A stretch of 45,503 nucleotides of DNA from Prevotella sp. (GCA_017934525.1 JAGBJJ010000035.1:1-45503); one strand, 5' to 3'. Positions 1 through 7,495 are shown, counted from the first letter of the stretch. Numbers and translations: made by a program. The notes: generated by a model not told the origin, from the sequence alone.

Positions 1-216
1 CGAATTATACGAATTCAACGGATGAGGACTACGAATGACGCGAATTATACGAATTCAACGGATGAGGACTACGAATGACGCGAATTATACGAATTCAACG
101 GATGAGGACTACGAATGACGCGAATTATACGAATTCAACGGATGAGGACTACGAATGACGCGAATTATACGAATTCGACGGATGAGGACTACGAATGACG
201 CGAATTATACGAATTC
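1..216. repeat. 40-bp tandem repeat array
   Basis: Five complete 40-bp units plus a 16-base partial unit follow each other without spacers. Each unit starts CGAATTATACGAATTC and ends ACTACGAATGACG. The units are identical except that the fifth has G for A just after its GAATTC. GAATTC recurs at exactly 40-bp steps from position 11. The window opens inside the array, so it may extend further left. The reverse complement contains CGTCATTCGTAGT, which is nearly the core word of the next array, so the two arrays are related and face each other. No coding frame is apparent. Confidence 0.95.
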
Positions 217-263
217 TGCGTATTTCTCATTTGTAAATTTGTGTAATTCGCGTCATTCGTGGT
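188..263. repeat. Imperfect inverted repeat joining two repeat arrays
   Basis: The last bases of the left array (188-215) are complementary to 236-263 at 25 of 28 positions, with a 20-base loop (216-235). In a plus-strand transcript the three mismatched positions (190/261, 208/243, 211/240) become G-U pairs, so all 28 positions could pair in RNA. It marks the point where repeat orientation flips. Confidence 0.8.
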
Positions 264-523
264 CTATGCTTCTTCGCGACATTCGTAGTGCCGTTTGTCT
301 TCGTGTCATTCGCGTAATTCGTGGTCCATAATTCTTCGCGACATTCGTAGTGCCGTTTGTCTTCGTGTCATTCGCGTAATTCGTGGTCCATAATTCTTCG
401 CGACATTCGTGGTGTCGTTTATCTTCGTGTCATTCGCGTAATTCGTGGTGTCGTTTATCTTCGTGTCATTCGTGTCATTCGTGGTCCATGCTTCTTCGTG
501 TCATTCGCGTCATTCGTGGTTTG
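241..523. repeat. Degenerate tandem array of ATTCGTGGT words
   Basis: This non-coding stretch is built from variants of CGTCATTCGTGGT and GTAATTCGTGGT. Units of about 62 bp begin at 273, 335 and 397 (the first two nearly identical), and then break into shorter, more variable pieces up to about 523. The words match the reverse complement of the array at 1-216. It ends about 15 bases short of the stop codon of the lipoprotein gene at 538, so it lies in the 3' region of that operon. Short open frames here are products of the repeat. Confidence 0.88.
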
Positions 524-537
524 GTTGCCAGCCGAGA

Positions 538-1011
538 CTATTTCACCTTGATGGTCACAGCCTTGAGTTGTTGCCAACCAGCACGGTCGGTCAGCCGAAC
601 CATGAAGTGGTAGTCACCCGTTTCCACATCATCTGGTATCTGGATGTCAACTCGCGCCGTATAGGTGCGCTGACCTGCAGGGATGGCGTAGTCCTGGTTG
701 AACACCCATGCCTTGGGACCAGCCTCTTTCTTAGTTTCCAGTTCACACTCTACGGCGGAGCCTGAATGTGTGTGATGGTCGAAGTTGTTGTGAATCTCGA
801 TGTTGTAGTTGCCCAGTTCCACATCGTCGGTGAAAACATAGTGGAAGGGGATGACGTCGCCGGGATGATATTGCTGGCACTCCACGGGGTTGGCCGTGAT
901 ACCTTGTTCAGAGATGACAGGCAGCGTCATATCGCGCGAATCGTTGTCGTCGGAACTGCTGCACGCACATAGTGCGCACAGCAGTGAAAGTGAGGAAATG
1001 AATTTCTTCAT
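538..1011 (-). CDS. DUF4625-type lipoprotein (second copy)
   Basis: A 157-residue lipoprotein. The N-terminus has a signal peptide with a lipobox (LCAC, lipidated Cys17) followed by a Ser/Asp-rich tether, typical of Bacteroidetes surface or periplasmic lipoproteins. The rest looks like one Ig-like beta-sandwich of the DUF4625 family, with histidines in a HHTHSG stretch that could bind metal. It is last in a minus-strand operon, 18 bp after a paralogue at 1030-1494 and downstream of a TonB receptor. Family membership is judged from memory and by comparison with the paralogue. A metal-binding role is inferred from the histidines and the neighbours. The repeat arrays at 1-523 follow directly. 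Confidence 0.8.
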   Translation of the reverse strand: MKKFISSLSLLCALCACSSSDDNDSRDMTLPVISEQGITANPVECQQYHPGDVIPFHYVFTDDVELGNYNIEIHNNFDHHTHSGSAVECELETKKEAGPKAWVFNQDYAIPAGQRTYTARVDIQIPDDVETGDYHFMVRLTDRAGWQQLKAVTIKVK

Positions 1012-1029
1012 GTCGTTTGTTGTCTCAGA

Positions 1030-1494
1030 TTATTTGTGTTGATGCTCATGATTCTCATTGCCATCATCTTTAATGACCTCGAGGTGGCTCTCGGCAGTTG
1101 TCTGCTGGCCGCGCTGGTCGGTCACGGTGAAGTGCATGTGATACTTGCCAAGGGGCGTTTCGGCAGGAATGTCGATGTGCTCATGGAACTCAACATTGCG
1201 GACTCCAATGTATTTGCCCTGGGTAAACGACTGCTCTATCTTAAACGAGCCGCCGCCCTCCTGGTGTATCTCAATGTCGATGCGTTTGATGATTCCTTCA
1301 GCCACAACTTTGGCCTCTAAATGCAAGTCGTGGCCGGGATGAGCATGTTTAGCGTTGTCGTGTCCCACTTCGGTCAGGTTGACGACAGGCTTGGCAGGTG
1401 TGTTGTCGTCGTCGTCGCTGCTGCAAGAGGTGAAACCAATAGTCATTACACTCACGAGAGCCATCAGAAGGCTCATATATTTCATTTTTTTCAT
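1030..1494 (-). CDS. DUF4625-type lipoprotein, His-rich
   Basis: A 154-residue lipoprotein. I start it at the ATG at 1494, giving MKKMKYM, rather than the upstream in-frame start at 1536, because this places a normal signal peptide at the N-terminus with lipobox FTSC (Cys24) and a Ser/Asp tether. One DUF4625-like beta domain follows. It contains several histidines (HAHPGHDLHLE, FHEHID, KYHMHF) and ends in HEHQHK, so metal binding is plausible. It lies 44 bp downstream of the TonB receptor gene and 18 bp upstream of a paralogue. It may present a metal ion to the receptor, which is inference from context. Confidence 0.8.
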   Translation of the reverse strand: MKKMKYMSLLMALVSVMTIGFTSCSSDDDDNTPAKPVVNLTEVGHDNAKHAHPGHDLHLEAKVVAEGIIKRIDIEIHQEGGGSFKIEQSFTQGKYIGVRNVEFHEHIDIPAETPLGKYHMHFTVTDQRGQQTTAESHLEVIKDDGNENHEHQHK

Positions 1495-1538
1495 TGTTCT
1501 TTTAATGTTTGATTTTTTACTATAAACTTTTAACACTC

Positions 1539-3626
1539 TTAAAACTCCAGTCCCACCCTCACGGCAATGTTGCGCCCAGGTTCGGGCACGTCGATGAGGC
1601 GGTAATAACTGGTGTGGTTGTAGTAGCGGCGGTCCAGCAGGTTGTCTGCGTGCATCGCCACACTGAGGGTCGTGCTGCCCTTCAGCGGGAACTGCTTCCC
1701 GGCAGAAAGGTTCAGCGTCCAGTAGCCGTCGGTAGGTTTCTCAGGGGGTACAATCTCATTTTGCCGGCCAACGATGTGGGCACGCAAACCCACGAAACCC
1801 TCGCCATGCCAGTCGAAGAGGTACTTCAAACCGCCATCTACCGACCACGGCGTGGAGAAAGGCAGGGTGTAGCCCTTTTTCTCGCCCGACTTCTGGCGGG
1901 CGTAGAGGTATTCACCCTGCACGTGGGCCTGCCAATGCTGCGTGATGTGGCACGTGGCCTGAGCCTCCACGCCATAGCGCAGCACACGGGCCTGGGTATG
2001 GTGGTAGAGTTGGAGGCCCTCCACATACTGTGCCGTGGGCGTCAGGTAGATATAGTTGGGAAACCAGTTCAGATAAGGCTCAATCCCTACCTCCCACATG
2101 TCGTCGGCCCAACTCACCGAGGCATCTATCTGGTAACTCTCCTCGGCGTCGAGGCTGGCGTTGCCACGTTCGTAGCGGAAGATGTGGTAGTTGATGCCGT
2201 CGGCACCCAGTTCCTTAGGGATGGGCACACGAAACGACTTACCCACGTTGGCCTTCATCACCCACTGGCCCAGGCTGTAGTTCACGCCTGCCGACCAGGT
2301 GAGACTTGTGAAATGGCGACGCCGTTCCTCAGAGCGCTGCTGATAGACGGGCGTGCCGTCAATGGGTGTTGTGTACCAGTCCTGATAGCTGTGGATATGC
2401 GTCTGAGCATAATCGAAGCGCAGTCCGCCGTTCAGTATCAGGTTGTCGCGGAGGGTATAGCGGTCCATCACATAGCCGCCCACACTCCCCGTCTCGAAGT
2501 CGGGTATGATGAAGCCCCAGCCATCGCGGCGATTATGCTGATATTCACCGTTCAGCCCACCCTGCAGGACATGGCGCCCCAGCTCATAGCGCAGCGACAG
2601 TCCTGCCGTATAGGTATTCTTGTCGAAACGACGTTCCAGTGTGCCGTCGGGCTTTGGCATATAGCCGTGGCTGACAGGCTCAGACAGTTCTTCGCGCACG
2701 TTTTTTTGGTAGGCCAGGTTCAGCTCGGCAGATACATCATCGTTGCGCCACGTGGTGTGGCTGAGCACCTTCAGATGGTTCACCCACTGGTAGGGCAAGT
2801 CAATGTCACGCCGTGAGCGGTCGTAGTCAATATCCGAGAGTCGCACTTCCAGTCCGTGGGCATTGGCAAAGAAGCCGCTCTTCGAGTAGCTGTCGCTTAC
2901 CCTGACGTCTGTGTGGAAGTTATACCCCTGATAGCCCAGCATCACGCTGCCGTCACGCTCGCAGCCTGCCGTGTTACGCAGGCGTTGGTCCTTCAGCTTT
3001 ATCCAATAAGAATAATACTGAATGCTGTCGGTTGGCACTCGGAAGTCGGCATAGTCTATCAGCGTGGCGTTGGCGCGAAAGAAGAACTTTCCCTTGCGTC
3101 CGCCAATACGAGCCGAGAGACCAAGCTGCTCGTTGTTCGAGCGTCCGAACAGCTGCACGCTGCCGCTGAGCGGCTCCGTCGGCACATGGTTGGTGTAAAG
3201 ACTGAGCACACCGCCGATGGCGTCGCTGCCGTAGAGCAGGGCCGCCGGGCCCTTGATGACCTCGGCGCGGTCGATGGCAAACTGGTCAATCTCCAGTCCG
3301 TGGTCGTCGCCCCACTGCTGTCCTTCGTGCTTGATTCCATCCTCCACCACGGCCAGGCGGTTGAAGCCCAGACCGCGGATGACGGGCTTCGACTGCCCGG
3401 AGCCGATAGCCATTGCCTTCACGCCGGGAATGCCCTCGAGCGTCTGCATCAGGCTGCCCGCAAAGTTCTGGTTCAGGTATTCTCGGTTCACCTGCACGGT
3501 GGTCTGCGACGAGCGCATCTTGTAGTAGTGGTGCTGTTGTCCGGTGACGGTGACGGCATCCAGCGTGACAGTCGTATCAGCTGGCTCCACAGCGAACAGC
3601 GTGGCAGCCAGTAATATTGTAATCAT
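1539..3626 (-). CDS. TonB-dependent outer membrane receptor (metal type suspected)
   Basis: A 695-residue outer-membrane active transporter. The start at 3626 (MITILLAATLF) gives a clean signal peptide. The in-frame extension upstream runs through the neighbouring gene and is discarded. A TonB-box-like TLDAVTVTG is followed by a plug domain of about 110 residues, with VIRGLGFNRLAVVEDG and the motif KGPAALLYGSDAIGGV. The remainder is a 22-strand-type beta barrel ending in aromatic Phe (VGLEF). It lacks the N-terminal CarboxypepD-like extension and the SusD partner of glycan receptors, which favours a small ligand such as a metal complex. It is third of five genes, flanked by His/Cys-rich membrane proteins upstream and His-rich lipoproteins downstream. 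The exact substrate (zinc, copper, other) cannot be read from the sequence. Confidence 0.88.
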   Translation of the reverse strand: MITILLAATLFAVEPADTTVTLDAVTVTGQQHHYYKMRSSQTTVQVNREYLNQNFAGSLMQTLEGIPGVKAMAIGSGQSKPVIRGLGFNRLAVVEDGIKHEGQQWGDDHGLEIDQFAIDRAEVIKGPAALLYGSDAIGGVLSLYTNHVPTEPLSGSVQLFGRSNNEQLGLSARIGGRKGKFFFRANATLIDYADFRVPTDSIQYYSYWIKLKDQRLRNTAGCERDGSVMLGYQGYNFHTDVRVSDSYSKSGFFANAHGLEVRLSDIDYDRSRRDIDLPYQWVNHLKVLSHTTWRNDDVSAELNLAYQKNVREELSEPVSHGYMPKPDGTLERRFDKNTYTAGLSLRYELGRHVLQGGLNGEYQHNRRDGWGFIIPDFETGSVGGYVMDRYTLRDNLILNGGLRFDYAQTHIHSYQDWYTTPIDGTPVYQQRSEERRRHFTSLTWSAGVNYSLGQWVMKANVGKSFRVPIPKELGADGINYHIFRYERGNASLDAEESYQIDASVSWADDMWEVGIEPYLNWFPNYIYLTPTAQYVEGLQLYHHTQARVLRYGVEAQATCHITQHWQAHVQGEYLYARQKSGEKKGYTLPFSTPWSVDGGLKYLFDWHGEGFVGLRAHIVGRQNEIVPPEKPTDGYWTLNLSAGKQFPLKGSTTLSVAMHADNLLDRRYYNHTSYYRLIDVPEPGRNIAVRVGLEF

Positions 3627-3670
3627 ACTGATTGTCTGTTTGAATATTCTACATAAATGAAATTGTACCC

Positions 3671-4033
3671 TTACGGAGAATATGAGCAGACGGGGGGAGC
3701 ACGCGGCCGGATAAGACCCTGCAAGCCTGCTTGCGTCGTTTGTAGGCAAGCAGGGAGCAGGGTGATGAGAATACTCTGGTTGATAAAAAGCGTGCCTGCC
3801 AAAGGTGCCATAAAGGGCACATGGCCCAATTGGCAGAGCAGACAGTCGCAAATCGCGGCCTGGGCCACGCTGAGGTGTCCGTGATGAGGCAGGTGGTGGG
3901 CACACTCGTAGCACTCGCCCTCGCCACTGTACACCCTTTGGTGGACGTGTAGCGACAGGCACACCAGCATCGGCAGAAATACCGAAAGCAGGATGCGGGC
4001 TGCAAGCGCGCGTTTATGTTCCAGCTGCTTCAT
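3671..4033 (-). CDS. Small His/Cys-rich membrane protein (paralogue 2)
   Basis: A 120-residue protein when started at 4033 (MKQLEHKR), chosen because this aligns with the N-terminus of the paralogue at 4112-4462. ATGs at 4060 and 4096 are alternatives. It has a hydrophobic segment (about residues 10-30), then HVHQ, CYECAHHLPHHGH and a CDCLLC cluster, then a second hydrophobic segment, and it ends with RAPPVCSYSP. The dense His/Cys pairs look like metal ligands. The plan (anchor, His/Cys cluster, second helix, RAPP tail) reminds me of the DUF2946 proteins of proteobacteria that sit near copper receptors; that similarity is from memory. It sits between its paralogue and a TonB receptor. Confidence 0.7.
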   Translation of the reverse strand: MKQLEHKRALAARILLSVFLPMLVCLSLHVHQRVYSGEGECYECAHHLPHHGHLSVAQAAICDCLLCQLGHVPFMAPLAGTLFINQSILITLLPACLQTTQAGLQGLIRPRAPPVCSYSP

Positions 4034-4111
4034 GACTTTTTCTTCTCCATTAAAATCCATCATTGGCCAGCACTCCACACTGGGGCGGGCTGGCAATTTA
4101 ATACGGGCGGA

Positions 4112-4462
4112 CTAAAGGGAGAAAAACGGGGGCGCGCGAAGGCCGACCACGCCGATATGAGCTACGCAAACACTGCGTCGGCACATTTGAGGCTCGGCCT
4201 TATACACCTTATTATATATAATGAGCGTAGCAACCGCTACGGCCAGCATGGGCAAGGTGAGGAACTGGCAGAGCACGCAGGCATGCATCGAGGTGGTCTG
4301 CTGTCCCAGGTGACCTCCGCAATGATGATGCACGCACTCGGCGCATGCAGACAGGGAGGAAGTGTTTGGCTGATGGATATGGAGCGACGCGAAAACGAGC
4401 ATTGGCACAAATACTGCCAATAGCACCCAAGCGGCAAATTGTCTCTTCGTTTTCTTGTTCAC
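4112..4462 (-). CDS. Small His/Cys-rich membrane protein (paralogue 1), GTG start
   Basis: A 116-residue protein starting with GTG at 4462 (MNKKTKRQ), the only start that keeps the positively charged N-terminus before the hydrophobic segment (VLLAVFVPMLVFASL). It then has HIHQ, a CAECVHHHCGGH cluster, HACVLC and a second hydrophobic stretch, and ends LRAPPFFSL. It matches the next gene in the PMLVxxSLHxHQ segment, the cluster and the RAPP tail, so the pair arose by tandem duplication. It is first in the five-gene operon. Its start lies only five bases past a good -7 element, which would make the message almost leaderless. Function is unknown; metal handling at the inner membrane or periplasm is inferred. 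Confidence 0.7.
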   Translation of the reverse strand: MNKKTKRQFAAWVLLAVFVPMLVFASLHIHQPNTSSLSACAECVHHHCGGHLGQQTTSMHACVLCQFLTLPMLAVAVATLIIYNKVYKAEPQMCRRSVCVAHIGVVGLRAPPFFSL

Positions 4463-4467
4463 GGCAG

Positions 4468-4497
4468 CAAAGGTACTAAATTTCTTTCATATTGCAA
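4468..4497 (-). promoter_or_regulatory. Promoter of the TonB/DUF4625 operon
   Basis: On the minus strand a TTG (4497-4495), 19 bp, then TACCTTTG (4475-4468) match the Bacteroidetes -33/-7 pattern. Transcription would begin around 4464, within two or three bases of the GTG at 4462. A perfect 10-bp palindrome TATTGCAATA (4490-4499) overlaps the -33 element and could be a repressor site. Confidence 0.7.
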
Positions 4498-4530
4498 TAC
4501 TTTTAGGTGTTGAAATTAAGTTTTATCAGC

Positions 4531-4577
4531 AAAAAATAGCATTTTTCCTCATGATTACCTGTCATGGCGGCAATCAT
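4531..4577 (-). terminator. Possible terminator after nrdG
   Basis: Read on the minus strand downstream of nrdG, a 9-bp stem (4577-4569 with 4559-4551, one G-U pair, 9-base loop) is followed about 14 bases later by a run of six T. The gap between stem and T-run makes this a weak candidate. Confidence 0.35.
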
Positions 4578-4596
4578 ATCCTTCATCCTCCACTTA

Positions 4597-5112
4597 TCAT
4601 CTCGCCAGTTCGTTCACCTCTTTCTCGTAGTTGAGCGTCACGGTGCGGCCTTGCTGCATGGAGGCCTTCACGTCGATGATGCGCTGGTTGCGGGAGCCGC
4701 GGAAGACGAGCGTCTCGTCGCGCTGGGCCTTGATGAACGGGCCGTCGACGAGGACGTCGATTTGCTCGAGCAGGGCACGCTGACGGGGATTGCTGACGAG
4801 CGCCTCGTAGGTGAAGCCCGTGTAGCACCAGATGTCTTTCGTGGTGCGCTCGTGGATGGCGCGGGCCAGCTCGGCGAAGCCCTCGGGCTGATACATAGGG
4901 TCGCCGCCGGAGAAGGTGACGTTGGCGTAGGGGTCGGCCTCGATGACACGCATGATGTCGTCGGTGCTCATGGCATGGCCGCCGTCGAAGTCCCACGACT
5001 GCGGGTTGTGGCAGCCCGGGCAGTTGTGCCTGCAGCCCGCGCAATAGATGGAGGTGCGGAATCCTGGTCCGTCGACCATCGTGTCTTCTATGATAGAAAG
5101 TACTGAAACCAT
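4597..5112 (-). CDS. nrdG: Anaerobic ribonucleoside-triphosphate reductase activating protein
   Basis: A 171-residue radical-SAM enzyme that uses a [4Fe-4S] cluster and S-adenosylmethionine to place the glycyl radical on NrdD. The cluster motif CRHNCPGC (Cys27, Cys31, Cys34) has the CxxxCxxC spacing of NrdG, and FSGGDP is the SAM-binding GGD/E-type motif. EDTMVDGPGFRTS near the N-terminus is also typical of the family. Length is usual. It begins three bases after the stop codon of nrdD and so belongs to the same transcript. Cytoplasmic; supplies deoxynucleotides under anaerobic growth together with NrdD. Confidence 0.95.
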   Translation of the reverse strand: MVSVLSIIEDTMVDGPGFRTSIYCAGCRHNCPGCHNPQSWDFDGGHAMSTDDIMRVIEADPYANVTFSGGDPMYQPEGFAELARAIHERTTKDIWCYTGFTYEALVSNPRQRALLEQIDVLVDGPFIKAQRDETLVFRGSRNQRIIDVKASMQQGRTVTLNYEKEVNELAR

Positions 5113-5115
5113 GGA

Positions 5116-7347
5116 CTAAAACAACTTCTGCTCGCCGTCGTCGATGTGGGTGACGCGGTCGTTCAGCTCGGCCAGCTTGCCTGAGTTCCAGCGGTCGGTG
5201 GTGCCCACGAGATAGCCCGTGATGCGCTGCAGACGGTCTATGTGCTTCGAGCCGCAGCGCGGACATACCTCCAGGTTCTGCGTGGCATTCTCGTAGCCGC
5301 AGTCCATGCAGCGGTTGCGGTTGTGGTTCACCGAGCCGTAGCCCATGTCGAGGCGGTCCATCATGTCTACAACGCTCATGATGACCTGCGGGTTGTGGGT
5401 GGCGTCGCCGTCGATTTCCACGTAGAAGATGTGGCCGCCACGCGTCAGGTTGTGGTAGGGTGCTTCCACCTCAGCCTTATGGCGCGCCGAGCACTTGTAG
5501 TAGACGGGCACGTGGTTGGAGTTGGTGTAGTAGTCGCGGTCGGTGACGCCCTTGATGATGCCAAACTCCTTGCGGTCTTTCTTCGTGAACTTACCGGCCA
5601 GTCCCTCGGCGGGCGTGGCCAGCACCGAGTAGTTGTGGTGGTAGCGCTCGCTGAAGTCGTTCACGCGGTCGCGCATATAGGTGATGATCTTCAGACCCAG
5701 CTGCTGGGCCTCCTCGCTCTCGCCGTGGTGCTTGCCGATGAGGGCCACGAGACACTCGGCCAGTCCGATGAAGCCGATGCCGAGCGTGCCCTGGTTGATG
5801 ACCGACTCCACCTTGTCGTCGGGTCCCAGCTTGTCGGCGCCAATCCAGAGGCTCTTCATCAGCAGGGGAAACTGCTTCACGTAGGCCGTCTTCTGGAACT
5901 GGAAGCGCTCGTCGAGCTGTTTGGCCGTCACCTCGAGCATCTCGTCGAGCTTAGCCATGAAGCGGGCGATGCGCTGCTCCTTGTCGCTGATGTCCATGCA
6001 CTCCAGCGCCAGGCGCACGATGTTGATGGTAGAGAACGAGAGGTTGCCGCGGCCTATGGACGTCTTCGGCCCGAAGCGGTTCTCGAAGACGCGCGTGCGA
6101 CAGCCCATCGTGGCCACCTCGTGCAGGTAGCGCTTGGGGTCGTCGGCCCGCCACTCGGCGCTCTGGTTGAACGAGGCGTCGAGGTTGAGGAAGTTGGGGA
6201 AGAAACGCCGTGCCGTCACCTTGCAGGCCAGCTGGTAGAGGTCGAAGTTGCGGTCTTCGGGCAGGTAGTTCACGCCGCGCTTCTTCTTCCATATCTGTAT
6301 GGGGAAGATGGCCGTCTCGCCGCCGCCCACGCCCTCGTAGGTGCTGAGCAGCAGTTCGCGCATGACGCAGCGTCCCTCGGCCGAGGTGTCGGTGCCGTAG
6401 TTGATAGACGAGAACACCACCTGGTTGCCGCCGCGCGAGTGGATGGTGTTCATATTGTGGATGAAGGCCTCCATGGCCTGATGCACGCGCCCCACAGTCT
6501 TGTTGATGGCATGCTGACGCACGCGGTCGATGCCCTGCAGACCGTCAAGAGGCTGTTTCAGGTAGTCCATCAGCGGCTCGTCGTAGAGTTGCGAGAAGTC
6601 CTCGCCGTAGAGGTCCTCCAGATATTTCACCTCTTCTATATAAGAGAGGCGCACGAAGGGAGCCAGGTAGAAGTCGAAGGCGGGGATGGCTTGTCCGCCG
6701 TGCATCTCATTCTGGGCGCACTCCAGCGAGATGCAGGCCAGCACGGAGGCCGTCTCGATGCGCTTGGCAGGGCGCGATGCGCCGTGGCCGGCAATGAAGC
6801 CGCAGTTGAGGATGTTGTCAAGCGGGTGCTGCACGCAGGTGAGCGACTTGGTGGGGTAGTAGTCCTTGTCGTGGATGTGCAGATAGTTGTGCTCCACGGC
6901 CTCCCGGCTCTCAGGCGAGAGCAGGTAGTCGTCGACGAAGGGCTTCGTGGTCTCCGACGCAAACTTCATCATCATGCCGGCCGGCGTGTCGGCGTTCATG
7001 TTGGCATTCTCGCGGGTGATGTCGTTCGACTTCACGTTGACGATGTCGAGGAAGATGTCGCGGGTCTTGGCCTTGCGGGCTATCGAGCGCTGGTTGCGGT
7101 AGGCTATGTATTTCTGTGCCACGTCCTTGCGGGCGCTCTTCATCAGCTCCATCTCCACCATGTCCTGTATCTCCTCCACCGTCATCTGCGTCTGCCCACG
7201 CTGGGCTATATGGTCGGTGATTACGTTGAGCAGCCGCTCGTCCTCGCCTTTGTCGGTGTGCATCATAGCCTTGCGGATGGCGGCCATGACCTTCTGTTCG
7301 TTGAAGCCCACGACGCGACCGTCGCGCTTCACCACTGTCTGTATCAT
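5116..7347 (-). CDS. nrdD: Anaerobic (class III) ribonucleoside-triphosphate reductase
   Basis: A 743-residue glycyl-radical enzyme that reduces ribonucleoside triphosphates to deoxy forms without oxygen. I start it at 7347 (MIQTVVKRDGR), since this leads straight into the ATP-cone allosteric domain (about residues 1-95); an ATG at 7374 is less likely. The large catalytic domain follows. Near the C-terminus are the two zinc pairs (CMDC and CPRC) and the radical site in RITGYLVG, with the radical glycine at about residue 711. nrdG follows after three bases. The promoter at 7386-7393 and two palindromes further upstream suggest dedicated transcriptional control in addition to ATP/dATP allostery. 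Confidence 0.95.
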   Translation of the reverse strand: MIQTVVKRDGRVVGFNEQKVMAAIRKAMMHTDKGEDERLLNVITDHIAQRGQTQMTVEEIQDMVEMELMKSARKDVAQKYIAYRNQRSIARKAKTRDIFLDIVNVKSNDITRENANMNADTPAGMMMKFASETTKPFVDDYLLSPESREAVEHNYLHIHDKDYYPTKSLTCVQHPLDNILNCGFIAGHGASRPAKRIETASVLACISLECAQNEMHGGQAIPAFDFYLAPFVRLSYIEEVKYLEDLYGEDFSQLYDEPLMDYLKQPLDGLQGIDRVRQHAINKTVGRVHQAMEAFIHNMNTIHSRGGNQVVFSSINYGTDTSAEGRCVMRELLLSTYEGVGGGETAIFPIQIWKKKRGVNYLPEDRNFDLYQLACKVTARRFFPNFLNLDASFNQSAEWRADDPKRYLHEVATMGCRTRVFENRFGPKTSIGRGNLSFSTINIVRLALECMDISDKEQRIARFMAKLDEMLEVTAKQLDERFQFQKTAYVKQFPLLMKSLWIGADKLGPDDKVESVINQGTLGIGFIGLAECLVALIGKHHGESEEAQQLGLKIITYMRDRVNDFSERYHHNYSVLATPAEGLAGKFTKKDRKEFGIIKGVTDRDYYTNSNHVPVYYKCSARHKAEVEAPYHNLTRGGHIFYVEIDGDATHNPQVIMSVVDMMDRLDMGYGSVNHNRNRCMDCGYENATQNLEVCPRCGSKHIDRLQRITGYLVGTTDRWNSGKLAELNDRVTHIDDGEQKLF

Positions 7348-7385
7348 AAAAATGCGGTTATTTGGGGTTATCATTTAACGTGTTG

Positions 7386-7393
7386 CAAAGTTA
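7386..7393 (-). promoter_or_regulatory. -7 promoter element of nrdDG
   Basis: TAACTTTG on the minus strand matches the TAnnTTTG consensus. Transcription would start near 7382, giving a leader of about 35 bases. No TTG is found at the expected distance, so the promoter may depend on an activator, perhaps one bound at the palindrome centred about 40 bp upstream of the start. Confidence 0.6.
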
Positions 7394-7414
7394 CGAAGAT
7401 TTTCCTAAAGTTGT

Positions 7415-7432
7415 ACGTTTTGGAAAACTTTT
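7415..7432. promoter_or_regulatory. Operator-like palindrome A upstream of nrdD
   Basis: GTTTTGGAAAAC (7417-7428) with a following TT repeats the core of the better palindrome at 7478-7495. Its centre is about 40.5 bp upstream of the predicted nrdD transcription start, a usual position for an activator touching RNA polymerase. The protein that binds it is unknown. Confidence 0.5.
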
Positions 7433-7477
7433 TTCAAGTTAAATAATGTCAAATCGCTGAAAATCAGTAGGTTGGAA

Positions 7478-7495
7478 AAAGTTTTGGAAAACTTT
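7478..7495. promoter_or_regulatory. Operator-like palindrome B upstream of nrdD
   Basis: AAAGTTTTGGAAAACTTT is a perfect inverted repeat of eight bases around a GG centre. It shares 14 bases (GTTTTGGAAAACTT) with palindrome A; the centres are 64 bp apart, close to six helical turns. Two copies in this arrangement suggest a regulator of nrdDG. They do not match the classical NrdR box as I remember it. Confidence 0.5.

Noticed and set aside
1-216. CRISPR array
   Set aside because: The 40-bp units follow one another with no variable spacers and no cas genes nearby.
357-765. Short open frames in the degenerate repeat array
   Set aside because: They are read from repeated words, have repetitive sequence with no family features, and one runs antisense into the lipoprotein gene.
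3627-3962. Long N-terminal extension of the first TonB receptor
   Set aside because: It would overlap the small membrane protein gene in another frame and bury the signal peptide that starts at 3626.
5242-7446. 734-residue plus-strand open frame opposite nrdD
   Set aside because: Antisense shadow in GC-rich DNA, rich in Val, His and Ala; nrdD is certain.
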